Origin: Burkholderia sp. Ax-1719
GTDB taxonomy: Bacteria; Pseudomonadota; Gammaproteobacteria; Burkholderiales; Burkholderiaceae
Direction of reading: 5' to 3'
NCBI RefSeq assembly: GCF_011753055.1
Contig: NZ_VWWJ01000005.1
Location: 310,001 to 374,000 of the forward strand
Length of the DNA: 64,000 nt
This document shows positions 17,081 through 26,256 of the stretch, in pieces. The translations under genes and the position numbers were made by a program. Every line of letters begins with the position of its first letter. Within the stretch, counting starts at the first letter, position 1. Under the pieces are notes generated by a model, which did no database searches, was not told the DNA's origin, and saw only the letters and a list, made by a program, of their open reading frames with translations.

Positions 17081-18256
17081 TCAATGTGCCGAAGGAAGAT
17101 CGAGTTGTGGCTGCACGAGAGCGAGCGCACGCAGACGGCCAAAACAGAGAAAACTGACGAACGCGATGCCAACAGCCGCGATGCCGAGCGCGCCAAAGCC
17201 GAAGCGCACGATCAGCACGCCGCCAAGCAGTGGCCCCACCGCCGATCCCGCCATCAGCATCGCCGGGGTATAGGCGACGGCGCGGCCCGTGGCGTCCAGC
17301 TTCGCGAGCAGGCCGAACAGGAAGGTGTGCGTGAAGATCATCGCGAAGACCCACAGGCTGGCGGCGAGCGCGTAGGGCGCGAAGCTCGTGCTGTTGCCAA
17401 TCACGAGGGCGAGCACGGCCTGCGCGAGCGGCCCGGCCAGCGCCACGTTGCGGGCGTCGAAGCGGCGCTGGAGCAGCGCCGCAAGCACGGGCGGCAGCAG
17501 ATTGACGAGGCCGACGGCGATCAGCACGGCGTTCACATGCGCTTCGCCGAACCCGCGCGCCAGGCCGATGCGTTGCGCGAAGCTGAACACCATTGCCTGG
17601 TTGATCGCCATGAAGACGATGCCGGCAATTGCGCTCCAGCAGCCGCGTTCGAGCCGTGCGCCGCGTGCTTGAGCGAATCGCCGCGCTGCGTCCCTGGCAT
17701 CGATGCCCTGAAGCCCGGCGGGCCATGCCACGGCAAGCGCTACGCTCGCAACCAGCGACAGGCCAACGAACACGACGAACAGCAGCGCGCCGCCATGCGT
17801 GCTCACGAGCGGTGGAACGGCCGCGAAGTAGACGACGCCGAAAACGGCCAGAGCCAGATGGCCCATCGCGAAGAGTCGGTGCGGATTAGCGGTTTTGCCG
17901 ATCGCGCCATGCACGACCGACAGGCCGCAGCCGATGCCCGCGCCTGCCAGTGCATGGGCGGCGAACATCGCGCCGAACGTCGTGACTTGCGTGGCGACGC
18001 CGAAGCCGCAAGCCGCAACGAAGAAGCCGAGCGCCGCAGCCAGCCGCCCCGGCAGGCGCGCGAACAGCGGCGCGACGCACACGGAACACAGCACCGCGAA
18101 GGCGAGATAAGTGGTGGCGAGCGCGCCCGCCCGCTGGGCGTCGAAGTGGAAGCCGTCGATCAGCGTGTTGACCCAGACGGGAAGCGCCACCAGATCGATC
18201 ATTCCCGCGACGTGGGCGACCACCAGTGCGCCATTCGATCCTTGGCGTGGGGGCAT
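17081..18256 (-). CDS. MFS transporter, first gene of hydrolase operon
   Basis: A 391-residue, 12-TM permease without close match to a substrate-defined family that I recognise. Hydrophobic segments begin at VVAHVAGMIDLVALPVWVNTL, and LFARLPGRLAAALGF fits the loop 2-3 signature. The start is ATG 18256, with GGAG 6 bases upstream; METD at 18268 is just the ribosome site region. It is transcribed divergently from the GH78-like gene. The first ~25 bp around its start are an inverted near-copy of those around the opposite gene. Confidence 0.82.
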   Translation of the reverse strand: MPPRQGSNGALVVAHVAGMIDLVALPVWVNTLIDGFHFDAQRAGALATTYLAFAVLCSVCVAPLFARLPGRLAAALGFFVAACGFGVATQVTTFGAMFAAHALAGAGIGCGLSVVHGAIGKTANPHRLFAMGHLALAVFGVVYFAAVPPLVSTHGGALLFVVFVGLSLVASVALAVAWPAGLQGIDARDAARRFAQARGARLERGCWSAIAGIVFMAINQAMVFSFAQRIGLARGFGEAHVNAVLIAVGLVNLLPPVLAALLQRRFDARNVALAGPLAQAVLALVIGNSTSFAPYALAASLWVFAMIFTHTFLFGLLAKLDATGRAVAYTPAMLMAGSAVGPLLGGVLIVRFGFGALGIAAVGIAFVSFLCFGRLRALALVQPQLDLPSAH

Positions 18257-18276
18257 GTCTGTCTCCATTTGTTTTG
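18251..18276 (-). repeat. Inverted near-repeat, left arm, at divergent start codon
   Basis: Read on the minus strand this 26-base segment, ending in ATGGAGACAGACATGCCC, matches 18432-18456 on the plus strand with one inserted A and one mismatch. It covers the ribosome site and start of the MFS gene. Confidence 0.75.
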
Positions 18277-18354
18277 ATTTCGCGCAAAGTGGGGCGCGTT
18301 GCGAAAGTGTAGAGAGACATCGCCGCACCAGCCCGCGCGTTTCGCGATGCCACA

Positions 18355-18410
18355 TATCGCGATTTGCGAGGGTTGGCCGGGCGGGACTCGGGCAAGCTCC
18401 CTATCGCGAT
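18355..18410. promoter_or_regulatory. Candidate operator: two TATCGCGAT copies in divergent promoter region
   Basis: TATCGCGAT occurs at 18355-18363 and 18402-18410, 47 bp apart, with a degenerate TTCGCGAT at 18341-18348. They sit in the 194-bp gap between the divergent MFS and GH78-like genes. No regulator gene is adjacent, so any DNA-binding partner is unknown. Confidence 0.35.
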
Positions 18411-18431
18411 ATCGACGATAAGAATCGAAAA

Positions 18432-18456
18432 CAAAACAATGGAGACAGAGATGCCC
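18432..18456 (+). repeat. Inverted near-repeat, right arm, at divergent start codon
   Basis: CAAAACAATGGAGACAGAG followed by ATGCCC. It is the partner of 18251-18276 and covers the ribosome site and start of the GH78-like gene. Confidence 0.75.
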
Positions 18457-21096
18457 AGGCATTCCGGAGGCAGGCGCGCGATCGCGGCCTGTACGCGCAT
18501 TTGCGCGATCAAGCGCTTGAATCGTGGCGCGGCGTTGGGTGTGGCGCTGGCGCTCGCCGCCTGCGGCGGCACGCTCGGCGGCGCGGACAGCGCCACGCCA
18601 TGGCCCGCGAGCGTGAGCGCGGCCAGCTATCTGCCCGATACGGGTAGCGTGCACCCGGTGAAGGTGGTGAGCGTGTCAGGCTCGGTGACGGGCGCGGATG
18701 CGCTGCTCACGGGCGGCGCACTCACGCTCAAATACGTGGCGGGCGGCACTGCGCCCACGGTGGTGCTGGATTACGGTCACGAAGTCGGCGGCCTGCCGAC
18801 CTTCGGCGTCGCCGCGCAGAGCGGTGAGCCGACGCTTTCCGCGACGTTCAGCGAAAGCCGCACCACCGCGACGACCGGCGACGTGAGCGCGGGCCTGACC
18901 GTCTCGGTCGATCCGCAGCGCACGAGCCTCTTCCCGTTGAGCGCGACCGGCACGATCCAGTCGAGCAGCGTGCAGGGTGGCGAGCGCTACGAAACCTTGT
19001 CGCTTGCCACGCCGGGCGAGGTGACGCTCGACAGCGTCGCCATTCAATCGCTGTATGTTGCGCCCACGGCAACGACATCGGCCACGCGCGGCAGCTTCGT
19101 CTCCAGCTCCGATACGCTCAACCGCATCTGGGCGGCGGGCGCGTACACCGTGGAAATGGACCGCCTGGCCGCAACGGCGCTGCCGCTTGCGTGGCAGGTT
19201 TCGACCGAAGGCATGACGATTGGCACCAGCGGCACGGGCATCGTGCAAAAGAGCGGCGCGTGGCCCTCCGACTATGCGATGGCCTTCGACGTGCGCGTGA
19301 ATCGCAATAGCGCGGGCTGGACCATGCGCGATTCGGGCAATCTCACGAGCCTGCGCTTCGTGCTGCATTCGGCAAGCGATACGCAAGGCACGCCCAACAC
19401 GCTAGAACTCGACGCGTACAGCACGTTCGCGGGCGGCGCGGTCAAGCTCGGCGAACTGCCGGTGTCGGCGGGGATTGCGACGGGCGCGTGGCATAGCGTC
19501 AGCACGTCGGTCAGCGGCAATACGGTGAGCGTGACGCTGGATGGCGCGAATCTGGGCACGCTGGACGCGTCAGGCGCGGCGTCGATTTTGCTCACGAATT
19601 ACGGCAGCGCGGGCTTCTTCAACGTGCCCGCGAGCCAGGCCACATACCGCAATCTGGCGATTACAGCGAATGGAGCGTCGCTCTACGCCAATACGCTGAT
19701 GACGTCCAGCGCACTGGACGACTTCTCGGCCAACACGAACGCATTGCCGTTGCTGATTGACGGCGCGAAGCGCGACCGCACCGTGTGGTCCGGCGACATC
19801 GCTGTGGAACTGCCCACGGTGTTCTACACGACCGCGCAAAGCGACGCCGTGGCCGGATCGATCCGCCTGCTGGGCAGCTACCGGCTGGCGAATGGCGAGG
19901 TGTCCACTACGCATAGTCCGCAGGACCCGCTGATCGGCACGGTCGCGGATGCTTATGGCTCATCGAATTTTTATTCGACGCAATATTCGATGTATTTCGT
20001 CACAGTATTGCACGACTATTACCTGTATTCGGGCGATGCGGCGTTGCTGGCGCAGCAATGGAGCGCGGCGCAAGGCGAGTTGAGCTATCTGCAAACGCAG
20101 GTCGATTCGAACGGGCTGATTTCGGTGGACGCAAGCAATGCGCAGGACTGGTTGCCGGATTTCGCTAGTCCCGTGGTGGGCGAGGTTGCGTCGACAAATA
20201 TGTTGTACTACCAGGTATTGAGCGACGCTGCAGAGCTGGCGGCCGCGATGGGCGATGCCAGCACATCGTCGGTCTATGCGCAGCGCGCCGCCACGCTGAA
20301 ACAGGCCATCAACGCGCGGCTGTACAACGCCGCTGGCGGCTACTACGGCATGAGCGCGACCAGCATGAGCGCCGTGGCGCAGGATGCCAATGCGCTCGCG
20401 GTGGTGACCGGCGTTGCCTCGCCATCCAGCGCTGCGACGGTGCTGGCGAGCGTCGCGCAGAAACTGGCGAATCCCTATGGACGTCTGGCATTTTCGTCGG
20501 ACAGCAGACGCACGGCGGTCGTCAGTCCGTTTGCGAGCGATATGGAAGTGCGTGCGCGCCTCGCGAGCGGGGATACACGCGGGGCATTGAGTCTGATCGA
20601 TACGCTGTGGGGCAATATGATCGCCGATGGCGACAACTACACGGGTACGGTGTGGGAAGCGCTCGGCACCAACGGCTTGCCGGTGAGTTCGCAGACGAGT
20701 CTCGCGCATGGCTGGTCGTCGGGGCCGACTTCGGCGCTGTCGCGCTATGTGCTCGGCGTGCGGCCCGTGGCGGCGGGGTTCAAGCAATGGCTTATCAAGC
20801 CGCAGACCGGCGATCTGCAATGGGCCACAGGCACGACGCCCACGCCGTATGGCGCGATTGCCGTCAAGTGGGGCCGTACGCAGAACGGTGTGTTCAGGAT
20901 CGATGTGACGGTGCCCGCGGGAACGACCGGCAGCATCGCGTTGCCGGCTGGCGGGACGGTCAAGGTGAACGGCGCAGTGAGCGCTGCGTCGTCGACGTCG
21001 GCTCTCGATCCCGGCGGCGTGGCATCGGATGGGAGTGCTTATCAATATCTCAACGGCGTGGGGCCGGGGAGCTATTCGATTGTCGTGGGCGGGTGA
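18451..21096 (+). CDS. GH78-like (alpha-L-rhamnosidase-type) secreted lipoprotein
   Basis: An 881-residue protein with ATG 18451 (GGAG upstream). The lipobox LALAACGG places the modified Cys at residue 38, so it is probably anchored in an outer or inner membrane facing the periplasm. KRDRTVWSGDIAVELPTVFY is the rhamnosidase-type motif (KRDR-x2-W-x-GD) at the start of the six-hairpin (alpha/alpha)6 barrel. The barrel continues to about residue 800 with DNYTGTVWEAL and SLAHGWSSGPTSALSRYVLG, then a C-terminal beta domain. A beta-rich segment around residues 265-400 (WHSVSTSVSGNTVSVTLDG) looks like an inserted LamG/concanavalin-type domain. It may remove rhamnose or a related sugar from a plant glycoside whose aglycone feeds the neighbouring clusters. 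Confidence 0.85.
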   Translation: MPRHSGGRRAIAACTRICAIKRLNRGAALGVALALAACGGTLGGADSATPWPASVSAASYLPDTGSVHPVKVVSVSGSVTGADALLTGGALTLKYVAGGTAPTVVLDYGHEVGGLPTFGVAAQSGEPTLSATFSESRTTATTGDVSAGLTVSVDPQRTSLFPLSATGTIQSSSVQGGERYETLSLATPGEVTLDSVAIQSLYVAPTATTSATRGSFVSSSDTLNRIWAAGAYTVEMDRLAATALPLAWQVSTEGMTIGTSGTGIVQKSGAWPSDYAMAFDVRVNRNSAGWTMRDSGNLTSLRFVLHSASDTQGTPNTLELDAYSTFAGGAVKLGELPVSAGIATGAWHSVSTSVSGNTVSVTLDGANLGTLDASGAASILLTNYGSAGFFNVPASQATYRNLAITANGASLYANTLMTSSALDDFSANTNALPLLIDGAKRDRTVWSGDIAVELPTVFYTTAQSDAVAGSIRLLGSYRLANGEVSTTHSPQDPLIGTVADAYGSSNFYSTQYSMYFVTVLHDYYLYSGDAALLAQQWSAAQGELSYLQTQVDSNGLISVDASNAQDWLPDFASPVVGEVASTNMLYYQVLSDAAELAAAMGDASTSSVYAQRAATLKQAINARLYNAAGGYYGMSATSMSAVAQDANALAVVTGVASPSSAATVLASVAQKLANPYGRLAFSSDSRRTAVVSPFASDMEVRARLASGDTRGALSLIDTLWGNMIADGDNYTGTVWEALGTNGLPVSSQTSLAHGWSSGPTSALSRYVLGVRPVAAGFKQWLIKPQTGDLQWATGTTPTPYGAIAVKWGRTQNGVFRIDVTVPAGTTGSIALPAGGTVKVNGAVSAASSTSALDPGGVASDGSAYQYLNGVGPGSYSIVVGG

Positions 21097-21105
21097 TGCG
21101 CGGCC

Positions 21106-21123
21106 GTGACGCTCAGGCGTCAC
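21106..21123. terminator. Hairpin between convergent GH78-like and DUF4148 genes
   Basis: GTGACGC and GCGTCAC pair around TCAG. Position between two converging stops suggests a shared terminator, but there is no clear T-run on either side. Confidence 0.4.
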
Positions 21124-21154
21124 GCGCCGGCACGACAATATCGCTGCGCAGGAA

Positions 21155-21421
21155 TCACGAATGCGCGTACACAACCGAATCCAGATAAGCCAGTTGGCCG
21201 TCGTTTTCTGCCTGGATCAGTTCCTGATACACCTGGGCGCGCGTCTTCTGTGCAACGGGTTGGCCATACGGCGGCACCCACGCGCCATCGGCGGTCTTGA
21301 TCTGGGTTGCGGTTTGTGCAGCCACGCCTGCCTGGTTGGCGGCTTGCGGCGCCGATTGAGCGTGTGCGAGAGCCGAAACGAGCAGGGTGGCGGCGATTGC
21401 AGCTTGAATAGCGATCTTCAT
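21155..21421 (-). CDS. DUF4148 domain-containing small secreted protein
   Basis: An 88-residue protein with signal peptide MKIAIQAAIAATLLVSALA ending at HAQS. The mature part contains KTRAQVYQELIQAENDGQL, the DUF4148 core, with nearby GAWVPPYGQP. These short periplasmic proteins are abundant in Burkholderiaceae and have no known function. The start is ATG 21421; the longer open frame upstream runs through the intergenic region and lacks any secretion signal. It is divergent from the TonB receptor gene. Confidence 0.85.
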   Translation of the reverse strand: MKIAIQAAIAATLLVSALAHAQSAPQAANQAGVAAQTATQIKTADGAWVPPYGQPVAQKTRAQVYQELIQAENDGQLAYLDSVVYAHS

Positions 21422-21676
21422 GATGGCGTTCCTTGATAAAAGTTCGGAGGAGGGCAGAGCGCCCACGGAACGCACGATAGCGGAGGCTTCCGAACACAAC
21501 CCCAGCATAAACATGAAGAGAAATTCATTCTGGCCCGGCCCGCGCCGCCGTCGGGTGCGCGCCCGGATGAAACGATTTTCATGTTGAGCGCTTTTCGACG
21601 ATTGCCCCTGTGACTTCCTCAATCGCCTCCCTAACGATTGCCTTAACGTTTTCTTGACGCCCCTTTCCTTACTATC

Positions 21677-21695
21677 GCGAATGATTTTCATTTGC
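21677..21695 (+). promoter_or_regulatory. Fur-box-like operator upstream of TonB receptor
   Basis: GCGAATGATTTTCATTTGC is an inverted repeat (GCAAATGA on the other strand) close to the Fur consensus GATAATGATAATCATTATC. It ends 16 bp before the receptor ATG and 1 bp after a TACTATC stretch. A TTGACG at 21654 could be a -35 element. Iron repression of the receptor and probably piuC is inferred. Confidence 0.65.
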
Positions 21696-21711
21696 GATAT
21701 AGGATAACAAG

Positions 21712-24156
21712 ATGGTGTTGAGTCGGGGAACGTGGGGCAGGCCGTCGGCGCTGTTGACGAATTTATTGAGCGCGACGGTGGGCTGCGTAGCCGTGGCCAA
21801 TGTGCACGCGCAGACCGTGGCGAATCCGCCGGTGTCCGCGGTAGCCGATACGGCGAAAGCAGCGAAAGCAGCAACCGCAGCGGGCGCATCAGGCGCATCG
21901 GAGGCGGGCGCGTCGTCGGCCGCATCGGCGATTTTGCCCGCCGTGAAGATCAGCGGACAAAACGCCCCTTATCAAACGAAGTATCTGCAATCCGATCAAT
22001 TCACGGCGCCGATTCTCGATATGGCGCAGAGCGTGGCGATCGTGCCCAAGCGCGTGCTCGAGGAGCAGCAGGCGCAAAGTCTGCAGGACATCCTCAAGAA
22101 CGTGCCTGGCATTACCTTCACTTCCGGCGAGGGCAATCTTGGCTGGGGCGATATGTTCACGATTCGCGGGTTTTCCGGCGAGCAGAGCATTACGATCGAC
22201 GGTCTGCGCGACGCGGGACTGGCGAGCCGTTCAGATACCTTCGACGTCGAACGCGTCGAGGTCTTCAAAGGCACGGGCACCATCGAATCGGGCGTGGCCG
22301 CGCCGGGCGGCAGCGTCAATCTCGTCACGAAAGAGGCGCATCTGGGCGATGCGTATCATCTTTCGACCACGCTTGGCAGTGCGCGTTATCGGCGTGTGAC
22401 GGCGGATTTGGACAAGCAGATCGGCGAGCATACGGCGCTGCGCCTGAACTTGATGCGTCATACGCAGGATGTGGATGAGCGCGCCAATGTGCACGACGAC
22501 CGCTGGGGCGTGGCGGGATCGCTGGCGATGGGACTCGGCACGCCGACGCGTGTGACGCTCGATTACTTCCACCAGCAGGACAACAACGTGCCCGATACCG
22601 GCGTGCCGATCGAACGCGGCACCGGCGGCAAGACGTTCCCGGGCGTGGCCCGCAACGCGTGGTATGGCGATCCGAATCTGTATAAGGACCATTCGACCAC
22701 CAATCGTGCGACCATCAAGGTCGAACACGATTTCAACGACAACACCCGCATTTCCAATATCACCCGCTGGGAGCAGACCGATCGCACGACGGTGCTCGCG
22801 CCCGCGCGTTTCAATTCGACCAGCGGTACGTCGTATGGCTATACGGGAACGGGTTCGCTGGTGACGAGCGGTGCGGGCATTCTGTCGTATAGCGGTGTGA
22901 CCGCCGATGCCAATCTTTCTCCGCTGGCGGTTCTGCGCGGCAATAACTACGGGACGTCGAAACGCTACGACATTCTTGCGAACGAGACCAACGTCAACAC
23001 CTCGTTCGATACGGCGGGACTGCATCACGATCTGGTGATTGGCGCGGAGTTTTATCACGAGCGATATGGCGATCTGCCGCGCAGCGTGCTCGCGCCATCG
23101 ACCAACCCGGTGATGGATCTCACCAACGCGTATGGCGTGTCGATGGGCGGCGTCAATACGATGGAGGGCACGACGGGCGACTACGCGGCAGTCAACGATG
23201 CCGGTGTTTATGTGCGCGATACGGTGACCATCACGCCGAAGTGGATCGTGGAAGGCGCGGCGCGCTACGACCGTTTCTGGGTCAAGCAGGTGAGCGGCGC
23301 GGCTAATGCCCACACAGTCCTGAACACCAGCGACGGCGCATTTAGCGGGCGTATCGGCGTGACCTACAAGCCGCTGCCGTTTGGCAGCATTTACGCGAGC
23401 TACGCGCGTGCGGCTCAGCCTTCGGCGGTGGGCGCTACCACCAACAACACGATTTACGGCGCAACGTCTTCGGCGGTCGCCAATCTCAAGCCGGCTGTCG
23501 CGCAGACCTATGAACTGGGCACGAAATGGGATCTGCTGAATCAGCGTCTGTCGCTGACCAGCGCGATTTTCCGCACCGAACTCAGCGATTCGTGGGATTA
23601 CGGCGATACGACATCGAGCGTGGTGCGTGAATTGCCGCCCAAGCGTGTCGATGGCATCGAACTGGGCGTATCGGGCAATATCACCGATAAATGGTCGGCG
23701 TTCGCGGGCGTGGCGGCGATGCGCGGGCGCATCACCAAGGGCGTGAATGCGGGACAGCGCCCTGCCAATGTGCCGAATGCGACCTTCAATCTCTGGACCA
23801 CGTATGCGGTGACGCCGAAATTCTCGGTGAGCTACGGCGTGCAATATGTCGGTACGCGTCGCTATACGGACAACGAATATGTGGGCGGTCAGAACAACAA
23901 CAGCAGCACGGTGAGTGGTTCGAGCGGCAAGCATCCGGCCTATGTCTACGATGCCGAAAAGGCGCCGTCGTTCTGGCTGCATTCGCTGGCGGCGCACTAC
24001 GAGGTCAATAAGAATCTCTCGCTGAGCCTCAATGTGCAGAACCTGTTCAACAAGTTCTATTACTCGGCCATTGGCGCATCGCTCGACGGATTCCAGCTTT
24101 ACGGCGTGCCCGGCGCGGGCCGCACGGTGCTGCTTTCTGCCGACGTGCGTTTCTGA
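21712..24156 (+). CDS. TonB-dependent siderophore receptor (catecholate type, Fiu/PiuA-like)
   Basis: An 814-residue outer-membrane receptor. After a signal region and an Ala-rich linker (KAAKAATAAGASGASEAG), the plug domain begins near residue 90 (QSVAIVPKRVLEEQQAQSLQDILKNVPG), with GWGDMFTIRGF and DVERVEVFKGTG motifs. The barrel runs to the final aromatic LLSADVRF. SLNVQNLFNKFYYSAIG is the usual end-region motif. The linkage to piuC on the same strand and the Fur-box-like site suggest uptake of ferric catecholate siderophores. No siderophore synthesis genes are in the window, so xenosiderophore use is plausible. Confidence 0.9.
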   Translation: MVLSRGTWGRPSALLTNLLSATVGCVAVANVHAQTVANPPVSAVADTAKAAKAATAAGASGASEAGASSAASAILPAVKISGQNAPYQTKYLQSDQFTAPILDMAQSVAIVPKRVLEEQQAQSLQDILKNVPGITFTSGEGNLGWGDMFTIRGFSGEQSITIDGLRDAGLASRSDTFDVERVEVFKGTGTIESGVAAPGGSVNLVTKEAHLGDAYHLSTTLGSARYRRVTADLDKQIGEHTALRLNLMRHTQDVDERANVHDDRWGVAGSLAMGLGTPTRVTLDYFHQQDNNVPDTGVPIERGTGGKTFPGVARNAWYGDPNLYKDHSTTNRATIKVEHDFNDNTRISNITRWEQTDRTTVLAPARFNSTSGTSYGYTGTGSLVTSGAGILSYSGVTADANLSPLAVLRGNNYGTSKRYDILANETNVNTSFDTAGLHHDLVIGAEFYHERYGDLPRSVLAPSTNPVMDLTNAYGVSMGGVNTMEGTTGDYAAVNDAGVYVRDTVTITPKWIVEGAARYDRFWVKQVSGAANAHTVLNTSDGAFSGRIGVTYKPLPFGSIYASYARAAQPSAVGATTNNTIYGATSSAVANLKPAVAQTYELGTKWDLLNQRLSLTSAIFRTELSDSWDYGDTTSSVVRELPPKRVDGIELGVSGNITDKWSAFAGVAAMRGRITKGVNAGQRPANVPNATFNLWTTYAVTPKFSVSYGVQYVGTRRYTDNEYVGGQNNNSSTVSGSSGKHPAYVYDAEKAPSFWLHSLAAHYEVNKNLSLSLNVQNLFNKFYYSAIGASLDGFQLYGVPGAGRTVLLSADVRF

Positions 24157-24178
24157 TCGGCCAGGAAAGTCAGCCATG

Positions 24179-24210
24179 ACGGCGGCCCGCGTAGAGTGGG
24201 CCGCCGTTTC
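24179..24210 (+). terminator. Intrinsic terminator/attenuator between TonB receptor and piuC
   Basis: GGCGGCCC and GGGCCGCC pair perfectly (extended by AC/GT) around a 9-base loop and are followed by TTTC. It lies 22 bp after the receptor stop and 21 bp before piuC, so piuC would be expressed at a lower level by read-through or from its own promoter. Confidence 0.7.
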
Positions 24211-24231
24211 GTGTCATTCAAAGAGTCGAAA

Positions 24232-24912
24232 ATGATCGTGGAAATTCCGGGCGTATTCAGCCCGAAAGAAGCACAGTATCTCGTGGATAAATTGCGCACT
24301 GCGCAGTGGGTCGACGGAAAAGTCACAGCGGGCGCGCAATCGCAGCGTGTCAAGCACAACCGGCAACTGGATGGCGACGACCCATTGGGCCGGGAAATCG
24401 GCGACGAAATCATCAACCGGCTCGCCAAGGACGCGGTGTTCATGTCGGCGGCCTTGCCCAAGCGCATCTATCCGCCGCTTTTCAATTGCTATGGAATGGG
24501 TGAATCATTCGGATTCCATATCGATAACGCGGTGCGTGGAATCCGGGCTTCACGTGAGCGCGTGCGCACGGACCTATCCGCCACGCTGTTTCTCTCCGAT
24601 CCCGATAGTTACGACGGCGGCGAACTGGTCATACGCGATACGTACGGCGAGCAACGCGTCAAACTCAAGGCCGGGAGCATGATCCTGTACCCGGGTTCGA
24701 GCGTGCACAAAGTGGAGCCTGTGACGCGCGGCGAGCGCGTCGCTTCATTCTTCTGGATCGAAAGCCTCGTGCGTGAAGACGCACAGCGCAGTCTGCTGCT
24801 CGATATGGACGTGGCGATCCAGCGTCTCACGCAGCAGGAGGCGAGCGAAGAGTCGCTCGTGCAGCTTACCGGCTGCTATCACAACCTGCTGCGCATGTGG
24901 GCCGATAGTTGA
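24232..24912 (+). CDS. piuC: PKHD-type Fe(II)/2-oxoglutarate dioxygenase PiuC
   Basis: A 226-residue protein, the usual PiuC/YbiX length. The iron ligands are H96 and D98 (FGFHIDNA) and H159 (SSVHKVEP), with the 2-oxoglutarate Arg in the following [14 protein letters not shown]. Genes of this family sit next to TonB siderophore receptors (piuA, fiu) and are iron-repressed; the physiological substrate is not settled. The ATG at 24232 is preferred over an earlier in-frame ATG at 24196 that lies inside the terminator hairpin. Confidence 0.9.
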   Translation: MIVEIPGVFSPKEAQYLVDKLRTAQWVDGKVTAGAQSQRVKHNRQLDGDDPLGREIGDEIINRLAKDAVFMSAALPKRIYPPLFNCYGMGESFGFHIDNAVRGIRASRERVRTDLSATLFLSDPDSYDGGELVIRDTYGEQRVKLKAGSMILYPGSSVHKVEPVTRGERVASFFWIESLVREDAQRSLLLDMDVAIQRLTQQEASEESLVQLTGCYHNLLRMWADS

Positions 24913-24927
24913 CCCGCTGGATAAGCG

Positions 24928-26256
24928 TCAGGCGTTAGATGCCGGTGCGAGGTCGATATGAAAACGCGCGCCGTTTCCCGGCTGGGAGTCCAGCGTGATA
25001 TGCCATCCCTGGTGATCGCAGATGCGTTGCACGAGCGATAGTCCCAGACCGAGATTGTCGATCTGTGCCGCGCCACCTCGAACGAAAGGCGCGAAAACCT
25101 GTGGAGCGATATCGGCGGCAATGCCGGGGCCATCGTCCGTTACCTCGAAAGCGGCGGCGCTGGCGTGAACGACGATCTGTGTGCCGCTTGACGCATGCTG
25201 AAGCGCATTGCGGATGAGGTTCGACAGCGCAATGCGCACCAGGGCGGCGGGGAAGGTGGGCGAGCCAGTTGGGTCTGCTGCCTTGTCGTAATCGGCAATC
25301 AGGCGCAGGCCCAGTCGGTCCGCGCGGCTGGTCCAGTGCGTCACTTCCTGTTCGACCGCATCGGCAACCGTGCTGCGGGTAAAGCCGCTCGCATCGGATG
25401 AATCGCGCGCGAGCATCAGGTACGCGGCGAGTTGCTGATGAATGTCGATCGAGGCGCTGTGCACGCGTTGTAGTTTCTGTTGCTGCATCGGCGTGAGTTC
25501 GGGATCGTCGAGCAGCAGTTCGCAGGAACTCGATATCACCGTAAGCGGCGTGCGCAGTTCGTGGCTGACGTCGGCGGTGAAGAGCTTTTCGCGCTGCAAG
25601 GCCATTTCGAGCTGGTTGTAGGTGGCATCGAATGCTGCTGCGAGACGGCCGATTTCATTGCCCGGATACGCGTGGGCGATGCGGGTTTGTGGAGGCAGCG
25701 CCGGGCGTTTGATCACCTGTTCGGCGAGCCCGACGAGCGGGCGCACCACCCGGCGCGTTACCGCGCCGCCCAGCAGAAAGGCGACAAAGAGGCTTGCGCC
25801 CACGCATAGCACAGTCAGCCAGTGCGAACGCACGCGGCGTTGTTCGAAGGCTGTGTAGTCGCGTAGCAGCACATAGCGCACGCCGTCGCGATCGTCGGCT
25901 ATGACGTGCCAGTCGCGATCATTGTGTTCGATGCGTGTGAAGCCCGGTTCGACCTGGCGCAGCCACTCGGGGAACGTTTCGCTGCCGGGCTCGCCATGGA
26001 AGAAGCGGCTGCCGCGCCCGACGTCCTTGCCCGCGAGAAATTCGCCGCGCACGCGATCGAGCGCCATGCCCATGTCGATCTGCTGGAGATGCGTTTCGAG
26101 CCGGTTGACGGTCCACATCGACACCAGCGAGAGCAGCGCGCCCACCAGCACAGCGACGATCAGATAGGCGAGCACCAGTTCGCGCGCCAGCGTGCGTTGC
26201 GTCGGGCGAGGCGCGGATTCTCCAGACGCGGCGGACGCGGCCTGCTCAACCGGCAT
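24928..26256 (-). CDS. Sensor histidine kinase (two-component system)
   Basis: A 442-residue membrane kinase. TM1 is at about 28-50, a periplasmic sensor domain at 51-143, TM2 at 146-168, a HAMP region to ~225, and the H-box FTADVSHELRTPL with H232. ATPase motifs are NLIRNALQHASSG (N box), VTDDGPGIA (G1) and GLGLSLVQRICDHQG (G2). The start ATG 26256 overlaps the end of the response regulator by 11 bp, so the two are translated together. It lies downstream of and convergent with piuC. The signal is unknown. Confidence 0.92.
   Translation of the reverse strand: MPVEQAASAASGESAPRPTQRTLARELVLAYLIVAVLVGALLSLVSMWTVNRLETHLQQIDMGMALDRVRGEFLAGKDVGRGSRFFHGEPGSETFPEWLRQVEPGFTRIEHNDRDWHVIADDRDGVRYVLLRDYTAFEQRRVRSHWLTVLCVGASLFVAFLLGGAVTRRVVRPLVGLAEQVIKRPALPPQTRIAHAYPGNEIGRLAAAFDATYNQLEMALQREKLFTADVSHELRTPLTVISSSCELLLDDPELTPMQQQKLQRVHSASIDIHQQLAAYLMLARDSSDASGFTRSTVADAVEQEVTHWTSRADRLGLRLIADYDKAADPTGSPTFPAALVRIALSNLIRNALQHASSGTQIVVHASAAAFEVTDDGPGIAADIAPQVFAPFVRGGAAQIDNLGLGLSLVQRICDHQGWHITLDSQPGNGARFHIDLAPASNA

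Noticed and set aside
22231..24177. 648-codon open frame antisense to the TonB receptor
   Set aside because: Arg/His-rich antisense frame; the receptor on the plus strand is certain.
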